A program made the translations under genes and the position numbers. Shown here piece by piece: positions 21,556 through 30,137 of a stretch of DNA of 40,246 nucleotides. This DNA is from Oceanobacillus sp. CFH 90083 (lineage in GTDB: Bacteria; Bacillota; Bacilli; Bacillales; Amphibacillaceae). The first letter of the stretch is position 1, and the number at the start of each line of letters is the position of its first letter. The DNA is taken from positions 78,716 through 118,961 of the forward strand of contig NZ_VIYG01000012.1 of NCBI RefSeq assembly GCF_009389585.1, read 5' to 3'. The notes beneath the pieces are model-generated. The model saw only the letters and a program-made list of their open reading frames with translations, did no database searches and had not been told where the DNA came from.

Positions 21556-22881
21556 TTACAATAGTAAAAAGCCGATTGCAATTGGAATAAAACTAAACAG
21601 TAGAATCATGACACAAAAACCCATAATATCTCGTATCTTCAATCCTGCGATCGCAAGTACAGGTAAAGCCCAAAATGGCTGAATCATATTTGTCCAAGCA
21701 TCCCCCCAGGCAACAGCCATTGCTGTTTTTGCTGTATCCGCACCAATTTCAAGAGCTGCTTGGATCATAATTGGACCTTGCACAGCCCACTGCCCTCCGC
21801 CAGATGGTACAAAAACATTTACAAGACCGGCGCTGAGAAATGTAAAAATTGGTAATGTATATTCGGTGGAAAAACTGACAAACCATAATGAAATCTGATC
21901 GGATAACCCTGATGCTACCATCATTCCCATAATCCCTGCGTAGAAAGGAAACTGTACAATAATCCCCCCAGCATTCTTCACACCGTTCCCTACCGTTTCC
22001 AGAAAACGCTTCGGTGTTCTATGGAGAATAATTCCCAAGAAAAGAAAAATAAAATTGACAATGTTTATATTCAGGTCAAATCCATTTGTAACGAAATGAT
22101 ATCCGATAAAAACGAGACCCATAACACCAATCAGAAGCGATAAAACCTGGCTGTTTTCTACCCTCTCTGCCGGTGTTACAGGCTGATGAGCCTCAGCTTC
22201 TGTTTTCTCTTCTGACTCATCCTTCCATAACGATGGATTAATTTTACTTAAAGGGTCTGCACCTTTTAGTAAGTATCGATTAAAAAGCGGAAGTGTAATT
22301 AATAGTGTAATAACAATAAATACATTAAATGAGCTGAACAATGTCTCTGTTACAGGAATTAGCCCAATGGCATCTTCTAAGAAATGACCCGGAGTGGCAA
22401 TAAGCAATGGTACTGATCCGGAAAAGCCGCCATGCCAGATAACCATGCCGCTGTATGCACTGGCAATAAGTATTCGGTAATCCACTGTTGGAATTCGCTT
22501 TGCAACATGCACAGCAAATAATGCTCCTACAACAAGTCCAAAGCCATAGTTTATTAAACAGGCAATTAAAGCTACGAAAGTTACAAGCATCACCGCTTGT
22601 CCCGGAGTTTTAGCTAATCTGCTGATTTTAGCCAAGAAACGTTTCACTACAGGTGTACTTGCTAAAATGTATCCCGTAACAACTACAAGCGACATTTGCA
22701 TGCCAAATGCAAGCAAATCCCAAAAACCATCCCCCCAATAGGCTATCATTTCCATCGGACCACTATTTGTAAAAAAAACACCTAATAAGTAAACAAAAAT
22801 TGTCAAAATAATAGCAAATAAAAAAGCATCTGGTAAATACCTCTGTACCAATCTGTCAAAGAACCCCGTTAAAACTTTCAA
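21556..22881 (-). CDS. atoE: short-chain fatty acid transporter, AtoE family
   Basis: 441 residues from the TTG at 22881; the frame extends 15 codons further, but GGGGGGGAG lies just before this TTG and the length then equals that of E. coli AtoE (440). About ten to twelve membrane segments. Family signatures: YWGDGFWDLLAFGMQM, INYGFGLVVGALFA, FVPSGGGQWAVQGP and GDAWTNMIQPFWALP. AtoE proteins import short-chain fatty acids such as butyrate or acetoacetate. Last gene of the ketone-body group, but separated from gntP by 421 bases holding a repeat element, so it may be transcribed separately; I found no confident promoter. Confidence 0.92.
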   Translation of the reverse strand: MKVLTGFFDRLVQRYLPDAFLFAIILTIFVYLLGVFFTNSGPMEMIAYWGDGFWDLLAFGMQMSLVVVTGYILASTPVVKRFLAKISRLAKTPGQAVMLVTFVALIACLINYGFGLVVGALFAVHVAKRIPTVDYRILIASAYSGMVIWHGGFSGSVPLLIATPGHFLEDAIGLIPVTETLFSSFNVFIVITLLITLPLFNRYLLKGADPLSKINPSLWKDESEEKTEAEAHQPVTPAERVENSQVLSLLIGVMGLVFIGYHFVTNGFDLNINIVNFIFLFLGIILHRTPKRFLETVGNGVKNAGGIIVQFPFYAGIMGMMVASGLSDQISLWFVSFSTEYTLPIFTFLSAGLVNVFVPSGGGQWAVQGPIMIQAALEIGADTAKTAMAVAWGDAWTNMIQPFWALPVLAIAGLKIRDIMGFCVMILLFSFIPIAIGFLLL

Positions 22882-22951
22882 TAGAACTCCCCCCCTGTGT
22901 GCTGATATGTCAACCGAATCCCCCAAAAATTACAGAATCGGTTCTATGTGT

Positions 22952-23154
22952 GGTGTTCAAAAAGTCCGGTCAAAAGAGCTGAGTCGGCTAAGACCTCAAC
23001 GGAGCGTATGCTTTTACATACCTGAATAACCGGAAAAGCAAGCCGACGCACTTTCACAGGACGTGATGCCTCCTGCGTTATCCGTATGATATGGAAGTGA
23101 TTAGCAGAGATCCCTTTTCCTAGCGCGTCATTTTTGTTTGGCTTTTTGAGCACC
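22952..23154 (+). repeat. 203-base palindromic dispersed repeat
   Basis: Terminal inverted repeats GGTGTTCAAAAAGTC and GGTGCTCAAAAAGCC (13 of 15 identical) bound a GC-richer block between gntP and atoE. Its centre (22997-23025) reads CAACGGAGCGTATGC then TTTTACATACCTGA, closely matching the centre of the element at 15559-15706, and both end GCGTCATTTTT[G/A]TT. I see no clear target duplication. The 69-codon frame across it is not credible as a gene. Confidence 0.75.
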
Positions 23155-23229
23155 CTATCTATATTCTATCATGCCTCTTCTTTATCAACTATCCTATAAA
23201 AATGACACTTAATCAGCCAAGACTGCTCT

Positions 23230-23252
23230 CCTCATCCCCTGCCAGGATGAGG
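23230..23252. other. GC-rich hairpin after gntP
   Basis: CCTCATCC (23230-23237) and GGATGAGG (23245-23252) are perfect complements with a 7-base loop, 50 bases past the gntP stop. No T-run follows on the minus strand, so termination is doubtful; it may protect the upstream mRNA or mark partial termination. Confidence 0.5.
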
Positions 23253-23302
23253 ATTCACTCTATTATAACGCAGCAGAGACATTCGCTTTTATCTATAGAA
23301 CA

Positions 23303-24586
23303 TTAGTAGATGCCGAAAGATGCCAGAATGATTGCTGCAACAATTGCCAGAATCGGAATAGCTACCGCTACTACAAAAATATCTTTATAGCTGTTTTTAT
23401 GCGTCATCCCTGTAATGGTAAGCAATGTGATAACTGCACCATTATGCGGCATTGCATCCAGTCCTCCTGATGACAGGGAGGCAATCCGGTGAAACGCCTC
23501 CGGATCAATACCTGAACTAAGTGCCAGCTCGTAATATCGCTCACCTAAGGCTTCCAGTGCAATTCCCATTCCTCCTGACGCAGACCCTGTCGCACCAGCC
23601 AGAATATTAACAGCAATTGCTTCTGAAATTAGCGGGTTTCCTTTAACCCCCATCAATAGTGCTGTAAGCCGGTCAAAACCGGGAACTGCCTGGACAACAG
23701 TACCAAATCCAACAGCAGCACTCGTGTTGACAATGGCAGTAACTGAACCTACTGCACCATTGTTAATAGCTTTCACAAACCCTTTGAACTTTGTGATATT
23801 CAATAGAAGCAATAAAAGAATTCCCGATAATAAAGCAACCACAATATCCCATCCAAAAATATTTAAAGTTACCACAACAGTAATCAACGGTAAGATTGAT
23901 AAAATAAAATGCGGTGTTTCCCCTTCTACATCAACAATTTTATTATCTTTCGGTTCTGTATAGACTTCTCCTTTTGCAGTAAGCTGCTTTTCTCTCCACC
24001 GCATATAAAAATAACCCCCGACAGCCATAATAATCGCTGCCGTAATCCCCATGACCGGTGCTGCCATTGCATTTGTATCAAAATACGTAACCGGAATTAA
24101 ATTTTGAATTTGCGGTGTTCCCGGAATAGCTGTCATCGTAAATGTAAAGGACCCTAATGCAACTGTACCAGGAATTAAGCGCCTGCTGATATTTGCTTCT
24201 TTGAATAATGTCAATGCAAGCGGATAGACTGCAAACACTACAACAAATAAGCTCACGCCTCCGTAGGTTAAAACAGCACAGGAAACAAGCACTCCTAATA
24301 TGGCTCGCCCCGTACCGATTACTTTTGTTAATGCAACAGCGACGGACTTCGCCATTCCTGTGTCTTCCATCAGCTTTCCGAAAACCGCTCCTAGCATGAA
24401 GACAGGAAACCATTGTTTAGCAAAATTAACAAATCCGCTCATATAGGTGTCTGTATATGCTTCTAAAAGATCCAGCCCTCCCGTTAACGCAACAACTCCC
24501 GCCGCAATGGGAGCAATCCAAATAATGGACCACCCTAAATAAGCAAGAACCATTAAAACAACGAGACCTAAAATAATTCCAAACAT
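23303..24586 (-). CDS. GntP-family permease, probable hydroxybutyrate transporter
   Basis: 427 residues with some twelve hydrophobic segments. GntP-family transporters import gluconate or other hydroxy/keto acids with protons. Signatures seen: FVNFAKQWFPVFMLGAVFGK and GATGSASGGMGIALEA. B. subtilis has a GntP paralogue (YxjC) next to scoAB and a 3-hydroxybutyrate dehydrogenase gene, so by context this one most likely carries 3-hydroxybutyrate or acetoacetate. GGAGGGG precedes the ATG. It lies 131 bases after the thiolase gene, with no terminator seen between them. Confidence 0.88.
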   Translation of the reverse strand: MFGIILGLVVLMVLAYLGWSIIWIAPIAAGVVALTGGLDLLEAYTDTYMSGFVNFAKQWFPVFMLGAVFGKLMEDTGMAKSVAVALTKVIGTGRAILGVLVSCAVLTYGGVSLFVVVFAVYPLALTLFKEANISRRLIPGTVALGSFTFTMTAIPGTPQIQNLIPVTYFDTNAMAAPVMGITAAIIMAVGGYFYMRWREKQLTAKGEVYTEPKDNKIVDVEGETPHFILSILPLITVVVTLNIFGWDIVVALLSGILLLLLLNITKFKGFVKAINNGAVGSVTAIVNTSAAVGFGTVVQAVPGFDRLTALLMGVKGNPLISEAIAVNILAGATGSASGGMGIALEALGERYYELALSSGIDPEAFHRIASLSSGGLDAMPHNGAVITLLTITGMTHKNSYKDIFVVAVAIPILAIVAAIILASFGIY

Positions 24587-24717
24587 TATTCTACCCCTCC
24601 GTTTCTCAAACTCTCATGTTGTTCTATGCAGGAGGAGCAGATCTTTATAGCTGCCCATCCATATGCCAGCCCCTCCAGAATTCGAAAAGAACATATTCCC
24701 CGCTTCATCATATTGAT

Positions 24718-25896
24718 TTATCCTGCTTCCACTATCATCGCAATCCCCTGTCCTCCTCCAACGCAAAGCGAGACAATACCGTATTTTTTTCCGCTTCTCT
24801 TCAACTCTTTCACCAGCGAGTAAAGCACTCTTGTGCCGCTGGCTCCAATCGGATGCCCCAGGGCGATAGCCCCTCCATTAACATTTACTTGCTCACGATG
24901 TAAGCCGAGCACCTTCTCAACAGCTAAATACTGCGCAGCAAATGCTTCATTTACTTCAAATAAATCAATATCATCCAGTGTAAGCTCAGCCTTTTGTAAA
25001 GCTTGCTTTATTGCTGGAACAGGTCCAATTCCCATATATTCCGGTTCAACACCTGCAATGCCCCAAGATACAATTCTTGCCAGCGGCTGCAGCTGATGCT
25101 GCTCAACATAACTTTCATTCGCCACAACAACTGCCCCAGCCCCGTCATTAATTCCGCTTGCATTACCTCCTGTAACCGTTCCATCCTTCTTAAAGGAGGG
25201 TTTTAAGCCAGCCAGCTTCTCCACCGTTGTATGTTCACGAATATGTTCATCCGTATTTACAATCGTTGTACCTTTTCTGGATTTTAATTCAATCGGGATA
25301 ATTTCCTCCTCCAGCTTTCCTGCTTTTTGTGCTTTTGCCGCCCGCTGGTGACTCAGATAAGCATATACATCCTGCTCCTCGCGGGAAATTTGATATTTTT
25401 CAGCTATATTTTCTGCTGTAATGCCCATTCCTGAACCGATATATTCATCTGTTAAAGCTGCCCAAAGCATGTCATCCACTTGCGGAGTTCTTAATTTGGT
25501 GCCGAATCTGCTCCCTCTTAATGCAAAAGGAGACTGACTCATATTTTCGACTCCTCCAGCCAAGGCTACCTTTCCTTCACCCAGCAAAATCGATTGACCT
25601 GCCGAGACTACCGATTGCAGCCCTGACCCGCACAAACGATTTACTGTAAGTGCAGGACTGGATAACGGTACGCCTGCCCGCAATGCAATATGTCTTGTAA
25701 GATACGGTGCATTCTTTCCGGAATGAATGACATTTCCGAAAACACATAGATCTATATCTTCGCCACGAATACCGCTGCGGCGCATTGCTTCCTTACTTAC
25801 TGCTACACCTAGTTCAGTCGGATCAGCATCCTTTAGGCTGCCGCCGAATGTACCAAACGGGGATCTCGCCCCTTCAATCAGATAAATGTTTGTCAT
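24718..25896 (-). CDS. acetyl-CoA C-acetyltransferase (thiolase)
   Basis: 392 residues. Splits acetoacetyl-CoA with CoA into two acetyl-CoA (or the reverse). Nucleophile C89 in NRLCGSGLQS, H348 in GHPIGASG and C378 in CVGGGQG form the complete catalytic triad; NEAFAAQ is also intact. In this operon it would act in the degradative direction, after the CoA transferase. 20 bases from the dehydrogenase gene, with GAGGTGAT before the ATG. Fatty-acid thiolase activity on longer chains cannot be excluded. Confidence 0.95.
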   Translation of the reverse strand: MTNIYLIEGARSPFGTFGGSLKDADPTELGVAVSKEAMRRSGIRGEDIDLCVFGNVIHSGKNAPYLTRHIALRAGVPLSSPALTVNRLCGSGLQSVVSAGQSILLGEGKVALAGGVENMSQSPFALRGSRFGTKLRTPQVDDMLWAALTDEYIGSGMGITAENIAEKYQISREEQDVYAYLSHQRAAKAQKAGKLEEEIIPIELKSRKGTTIVNTDEHIREHTTVEKLAGLKPSFKKDGTVTGGNASGINDGAGAVVVANESYVEQHQLQPLARIVSWGIAGVEPEYMGIGPVPAIKQALQKAELTLDDIDLFEVNEAFAAQYLAVEKVLGLHREQVNVNGGAIALGHPIGASGTRVLYSLVKELKRSGKKYGIVSLCVGGGQGIAMIVEAG

Positions 25897-25916
25897 TTTA
25901 TCACCTCTTCACTTTT

Positions 25917-26693
25917 TTATTGCGCTGTATATCCCCCATCTAATACAATTGCCTGCCCAGTAACTCCTTTTGCTTTATCACTGGCTAAAAACATCGCATA
26001 ATCCGCAATTTCCTGTACAGCCAAAAGGCGTTTCTGCGGTACAAGCGGGTATAATACCTCCTCCAATACTTTTTCCACCGGAATATTCCGGTTTTTGGCC
26101 AGGTCTTCAAATTGCCCGCGTACAAGCGGTGTATCCACATATCCCGGGCAGATAGCATTCACCGTGATTCCGTCTGCTGCGCCCTCTAAGGCAGCCACTT
26201 TGGTTAAACCAATCACTCCATGCTTGGCACTGTTATATGCCGCTTTTCCCGCAAAACCAATCAGCCCATTAATGGATGCCATATTAATAATTCGTCCAAA
26301 CCCCTGCTCTTTCATAAGCGGAAAAATATGTTTTGTTGCCATAAATGGAGCCACCAGCATTACCTTTATCATGAACTCAAACTTTTCAGTTGGAAAATCT
26401 TCAATAGAGGATACATGCTGTAATCCAGCATTATTAATTAAAACATCTATTTTCCCATATTTTTCTATTGTTCTATCTAAAGCCTGTTTAAGCTCTTCTT
26501 CATTGGTAACATCGCATTTCAGGCCGATACATTCATAGCCCTTCTGCTTTAAATCTTCCGAAACCTCCTTCACTTTCTCCGCATTTACATCTGATAAAGC
26601 TACCTTTGCGCCATTATTTGCAAATTCGCGACCAATTTCATATCCAATACCGCTGGCTGCTCCTGTTATAAAAACTACCTTATTTTCTACCAT
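25917..26693 (-). CDS. D-3-hydroxybutyrate dehydrogenase
   Basis: 258-residue short-chain dehydrogenase oxidising 3-hydroxybutyrate to acetoacetate with NAD. NAD-binding TGAASGIG at 10-17, NNAG at 87-90, catalytic S140, Y153 and K157 (YNSAK). LQHVSSIEDFP and the C-terminal QAIVLDGGYTAQ fit the 3-hydroxybutyrate subgroup rather than generic SDRs. Context between CoA transferase and thiolase genes agrees. GGGGG lies before the ATG; 51 bases after scoB. Confidence 0.94.
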   Translation of the reverse strand: MVENKVVFITGAASGIGYEIGREFANNGAKVALSDVNAEKVKEVSEDLKQKGYECIGLKCDVTNEEELKQALDRTIEKYGKIDVLINNAGLQHVSSIEDFPTEKFEFMIKVMLVAPFMATKHIFPLMKEQGFGRIINMASINGLIGFAGKAAYNSAKHGVIGLTKVAALEGAADGITVNAICPGYVDTPLVRGQFEDLAKNRNIPVEKVLEEVLYPLVPQKRLLAVQEIADYAMFLASDKAKGVTGQAIVLDGGYTAQ

Positions 26694-26744
26694 TTCAAAG
26701 ATCCCCCTTTTTAACTGAACCTATCTTCATGCCAATGAATTATT

Positions 26745-27419
26745 TTAATAAGCTCCTGTTTGTAAATAATCACTGATTCTGAGCTCCGCTTCCGTTGATG
26801 CTAAAACCTCTTCAACCGTCCATCCTTCTGCCACTTCAACCAGCACAAGATTATTTTTCTCTACATCAATTACCGCACGATCCGTAATTATCCTGTTCAC
26901 TACCTGCTTCCCGGTTAAGGGTAGACTGCATTTTTTCAATATCTTCGGCTCGTTATACTTATTCACATGATCCATAATAACGACGATTTTTTTAGCACCA
27001 TGCACAATATCCATCGCGCCGCCCATCCCTTTAATCATCTTTCCCGGAATCATCCAGTTAGCCAAATCTCCCGTTTGGGAAACTTCCATCCCTCCCAGAA
27101 TAGCAAGGTCTAAATGCTCACCTCGAATCATTGCAAACGATTCTGCATTACTGAAGCAGGACGCCCCTCTTTGTGCCGTTACTGTTTCCTTGCCTGCATT
27201 AATTAAATCCGGGTCAACCTCTGTTTCTAAAGGAGACTTACCTATACCAAGCAGACCATTTTCCGATTGAAGCACAACTTGCTTTCCCTCTTGAATATAG
27301 TTGGCAACCATTGTCGGCATTCCGATTCCTAAATTGACATAGTAACCGCTTTCGATTTCCTGCTCAGCCCGTTTTGCAATTCTTTCTCTGACAGATACTT
27401 TATCTAATTGTTTTACCAC
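26745..27419 (-). CDS. scoB: 3-oxoacid CoA-transferase subunit B
   Basis: 224 residues. The catalytic glutamate that forms the enzyme-CoA thioester is E53 in [21 protein letters not shown] and [19 protein letters not shown] are further signatures. With ScoA it moves CoA from succinyl-CoA (or acetyl-CoA) to acetoacetate. Start GTG with GGAGG nine bases before; 21 bases from scoA. Confidence 0.96.
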   Translation of the reverse strand: MVKQLDKVSVRERIAKRAEQEIESGYYVNLGIGMPTMVANYIQEGKQVVLQSENGLLGIGKSPLETEVDPDLINAGKETVTAQRGASCFSNAESFAMIRGEHLDLAILGGMEVSQTGDLANWMIPGKMIKGMGGAMDIVHGAKKIVVIMDHVNKYNEPKILKKCSLPLTGKQVVNRIITDRAVIDVEKNNLVLVEVAEGWTVEEVLASTEAELRISDYLQTGAY

Positions 27420-27440
27420 CTATTTTATCCTCCGCCCGGT

Positions 27441-28136
27441 TTATATTTCCTGCCTTACGGTTAAACGCTCTATACGTTTTTCCTGTTTACCTTCAATCAT
27501 AGCCTGAACATAGATTCCTGGTGTATGAACATGATCCGGGTCAATAGAACCTGTTTCAACCAGCTGCTCCACTTCTGCAATCGTTACTTTCCCTGCTGCT
27601 GCCATCATCGGATTAAAATTTCTCGCCGTCTTGTTATAAACCAAATTCCCTGCATCATCGCCAACAGCAGCTCTGATCAAACTGAAGTCTGCCTTTAATG
27701 CTGTTTGCAGTAAATATTCTTTATCGTTAAAGACGCGTATCTCTCCTGCTTCCGCAATGGGCGTCCCGACTCCAGCAGGTGTATAAAATGCCGGAATCCC
27801 TGCTCCGCCAGCTCGAATTCTCTCTGCCAGTGTGCCTTGAGGTGTCAATTCAACCTCTAATTCTCCTGCCAGCACCTGCCGCTCAAACTCCTTATTCTCG
27901 CCTACATAAGAACCAATCATTTTATCAATCTGCTTATTTTTCAGAAGTAATCCAAGCCCCCAGTCATCTACACCACAATTATTTGATATAACTGTGAGAT
28001 GCTTAACCCGTGAGTTTACCAGAGCCAAAATAAGATTCTCGGGAATCCCCACAAGTCCAAAGCCACCTACCATAATGGTAGAACCATCTTGAATATTTTT
28101 TACAGCTTCTTCAAAAGATGTATAAATTGTTTTCAT
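27441..28136 (-). CDS. scoA: 3-oxoacid CoA-transferase subunit A
   Basis: 231 residues from the ATG at 28136; an ATG two codons earlier (28142) is also possible given GGAGGGAG at 28152-28145. CoA-binding loop [16 protein letters not shown] and [14 protein letters not shown] place it in the alpha subunit of SCOT-type CoA transferases. First gene downstream of the sigma-54 promoter. The predicted transcript starts almost on the ribosome binding site, so the leader is extremely short. Confidence 0.95.
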   Translation of the reverse strand: MKTIYTSFEEAVKNIQDGSTIMVGGFGLVGIPENLILALVNSRVKHLTVISNNCGVDDWGLGLLLKNKQIDKMIGSYVGENKEFERQVLAGELEVELTPQGTLAERIRAGGAGIPAFYTPAGVGTPIAEAGEIRVFNDKEYLLQTALKADFSLIRAAVGDDAGNLVYNKTARNFNPMMAAAGKVTIAEVEQLVETGSIDPDHVHTPGIYVQAMIEGKQEKRIERLTVRQEI

Positions 28137-28162
28137 CTGCATCTCTCCCTCCATAATATACT

Positions 28163-28180
28163 AGCAAAAAATGTGCCAAT
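28163..28180 (-). promoter_or_regulatory. sigma-54 (SigL) promoter of scoA
   Basis: Minus strand TTGGCAC, five bases (ATTTT), TTGCTA: the -24 TGGCAC and -12 TTGC elements match the sigma-54 consensus at every key base, with exact spacing. The start site would fall near 28152. The linked gene for a sigma-54 activator immediately upstream supports it strongly. Confidence 0.9.
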
Positions 28181-28287
28181 ATTGATTATATAAGGAAATA
28201 AAGAGCAGGCAATAAAAGTAACTACAAATTGAAAAGCCTATATTCCAGATTCATGGACTATAGACTTTCCCTTCTAATTCAGGACTT

Positions 28288-28301
28288 TGTAAACCCTTTC
28301 A
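28288..28301. promoter_or_regulatory. cre-like site upstream of scoA
   Basis: TGTAAACCCTTTCA differs from the CcpA consensus TGWAANCGNTNWCA at a single position, though that is the usually conserved central G. It lies between the activator binding region and the sigma-54 promoter, where CcpA could block DNA looping. Confidence 0.4.
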
Positions 28302-28331
28302 AATCTAAAATCTTAACATTTCCAGCTTTAC

Positions 28332-28356
28332 GGAATGCATTCCATATTTCAGGAAT
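28332..28356. promoter_or_regulatory. candidate activator binding site (UAS)
   Basis: A perfect 12-base palindrome GGAATGCATTCC (28332-28343) plus an overlapping inverted pair ATTCC-N8-GGAAT (28339-28356), about 160-190 bases upstream of the sigma-54 promoter, the usual enhancer distance. A related half site and TCCA-N6-TGGA occur at 28242-28257. Confidence 0.5.
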
Positions 28357-29718
28357 TTATAAGTCATACTTTTTTATTTTTTCATAAAAACTGGATTTGC
28401 TGATACCTAGCAACTCAGCAGCTTTTATTTTATCTCCATTCGATTGACTGACAGCGCCGGCAATTGCCTGTTTTTCTGCATTGGCCAAAATCTCCTTCAA
28501 ACCCATGCCCTCTTTTGTTATATAAAGACTTTGTTGCATATGGTCCGGTAAATCTTCCAATTCGATAATTTCTGTATTTGTCAGGTGCACTGCAGATTCA
28601 ATCACATTTTCCAGCTCCCGAACATTTCCCGGCCAATCATAGTGCATAAAAAACTTCATGACAGAATCACTGAAGCTGATTACTCTCTTTCCCGTACGTT
28701 GGGTAATTTTATCAAGTAAAAATTTTGCAGTTACACGAATATCTTCTGCCCTTTCCTTTAGAGGAGGAATTTTAATAGAAATTACATTAATACGATAATA
28801 AAGGTCTTCCCGAAAGCGATTTTCCTTAATTAGTTTTTCAATTGACTGATTTGTTGCAGAAATAATTCGTACATCAATTTTCTGTGTCCTTTCCGCACCG
28901 ATTGCTTCAACCTCCCCTTCCTGCAGAACACGAAGGATCTTCACTTGTGCATTTAATGGCATATCTCCAATCTCATCCAAAAAAAGAGTACCTCCATCGG
29001 CCAACTGAAATTTACCCAGCTTCCCTTCTTTTTTAGCTCCTGTAAATGCACCACCTTCATAACCAAATAATTCAGACTCCAGCAAATCCACCGGGATTGC
29101 TGCACAGTTTACTTTTATAAATGGCTTCGCACTGCGCTCACTTAAATGGTGAATACTATGCGCAAAAAGCTCTTTTCCTGTACCACTGCCTCCTTCTAAT
29201 AATATGGAAGCATCTCCTGATGAAACCTTCTTAATCTTTTCTTTAATTTCATTGATTTGGACAGAGCTGCCGACAACATCTTGTAATGAATAAGTTGCTC
29301 CCCTTGGATTACTTAACTTCTTCTGATAGTTTTCAATTTCTAATAATAAATTCTTGATATGAGAATTCATTTTCTTCCATTCTTCTGTATCTCTATATAG
29401 TACTGTTCCAACAGCACCAACTAATTTCCCATCAGCAAACAACGGGATACGATTAGCAATCATATGATTCCCTTTTATATATTGCAGATCAGCAATTTCC
29501 TCCTTACCTGTTTGTGCAACAATATGCATTCTGGTATTTTCAATAACATCTGTGACATGTTTCCCCAATACGTCCTCCAGCCTGACTTCGATAAAATCAC
29601 AATAATTTTTATTTAAATATGTAACTAATCCCCGCTCGTTAACAACAACAAAACAAAAATTCGTTTTTTCAAAAACAGCTTCAATGATCTCTTCTCTGTA
29701 TTTATTATTAAAAAGCAT
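28357..29718 (-). CDS. sigma-54-dependent transcriptional activator (PAS-AAA+-Fis)
   Basis: 453 residues. An N-terminal PAS-type sensor (about 8-115), a short helical linker, an AAA+ domain (about 145-375) with Walker A GGSGTGKE, the sigma-54-contacting GAFTGA loop, Walker B LFLDEIGDMP and the R-finger region FREDLYYRIN, then a Fis-type helix-turn-helix at the end (IKAAELLGISKSSFYEKIKK). There is no receiver domain, so it probably senses a small molecule through PAS, plausibly acetoacetate, 3-hydroxybutyrate or a CoA derivative. It is encoded just upstream of scoA and is the obvious activator of that promoter. GGGGAGA precedes the ATG. Confidence 0.95.
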   Translation of the reverse strand: MLFNNKYREEIIEAVFEKTNFCFVVVNERGLVTYLNKNYCDFIEVRLEDVLGKHVTDVIENTRMHIVAQTGKEEIADLQYIKGNHMIANRIPLFADGKLVGAVGTVLYRDTEEWKKMNSHIKNLLLEIENYQKKLSNPRGATYSLQDVVGSSVQINEIKEKIKKVSSGDASILLEGGSGTGKELFAHSIHHLSERSAKPFIKVNCAAIPVDLLESELFGYEGGAFTGAKKEGKLGKFQLADGGTLFLDEIGDMPLNAQVKILRVLQEGEVEAIGAERTQKIDVRIISATNQSIEKLIKENRFREDLYYRINVISIKIPPLKERAEDIRVTAKFLLDKITQRTGKRVISFSDSVMKFFMHYDWPGNVRELENVIESAVHLTNTEIIELEDLPDHMQQSLYITKEGMGLKEILANAEKQAIAGAVSQSNGDKIKAAELLGISKSSFYEKIKKYDL

Positions 29719-30137
29719 CTTTTCTCCCCTATCCCACAGCTCATGATTTTACACCCATTAAACCCACTCTTATTGTTCACATTTTAAACCTGTTGTTTTT
29801 ATCATACCAAACTCTTGTCTATCGGAGGAATGCCTTTTTCATAGAGGAGTACAAATTATTAAAGTGTTTGCATTTTTGTATCGTACTTCCTTCATTAATT
29901 GTTATCGTCATTATTCTTTATATCACCACATATTGATTTTCTAATCTTCACTTCCACAAAACAAAAGATATAAATAAAAAATAATAATAAACGAAAGATA
30001 TTGATATAAAACGAAAATTATATTACTATTAATTTAAATACTCATTTAGCTGGTATTTTAAAATAGTGAAAATTAAATGAGGTATTTAATTATAGATAGT
30101 TATTTTAAAGGATAAAACCTTAAAGGAGATGGCAGTT
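29719..30137. other. divergent intergenic region between the activator and glpX
   Basis: About 410 bases, very AT-rich. It must hold the activator's promoter on the minus strand and that of the FBPase gene on the plus strand. Besides the weak candidate at 30001-30029 I saw no strong sigma-A or sigma-54 promoter and no convincing operator; no coding. Confidence 0.5.
30001..30029 (+). promoter_or_regulatory. possible promoter of the class II FBPase gene
   Basis: -35 TTGATA (30001-30006), 17 bases, -10 TACTAT (30024-30029), about 100 bases before the gene. The DNA is so AT-rich that this match could be chance. Confidence 0.35.

Noticed and set aside
22944..23153. 69-codon minus-strand frame between gntP and atoE
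   Set aside because: It coincides with the palindromic repeat, has no ribosome binding site and no family likeness.
23230..23252. Hairpin after gntP as a rho-independent terminator
   Set aside because: Stem is good but no T-run follows on the transcribed strand; listed only as a hairpin.
24587..24717. A second sigma-54 promoter before gntP
   Set aside because: I searched the thiolase-gntP gap and the gntP-atoE gap for TGGCA-N7-TGC on the minus strand and found none.
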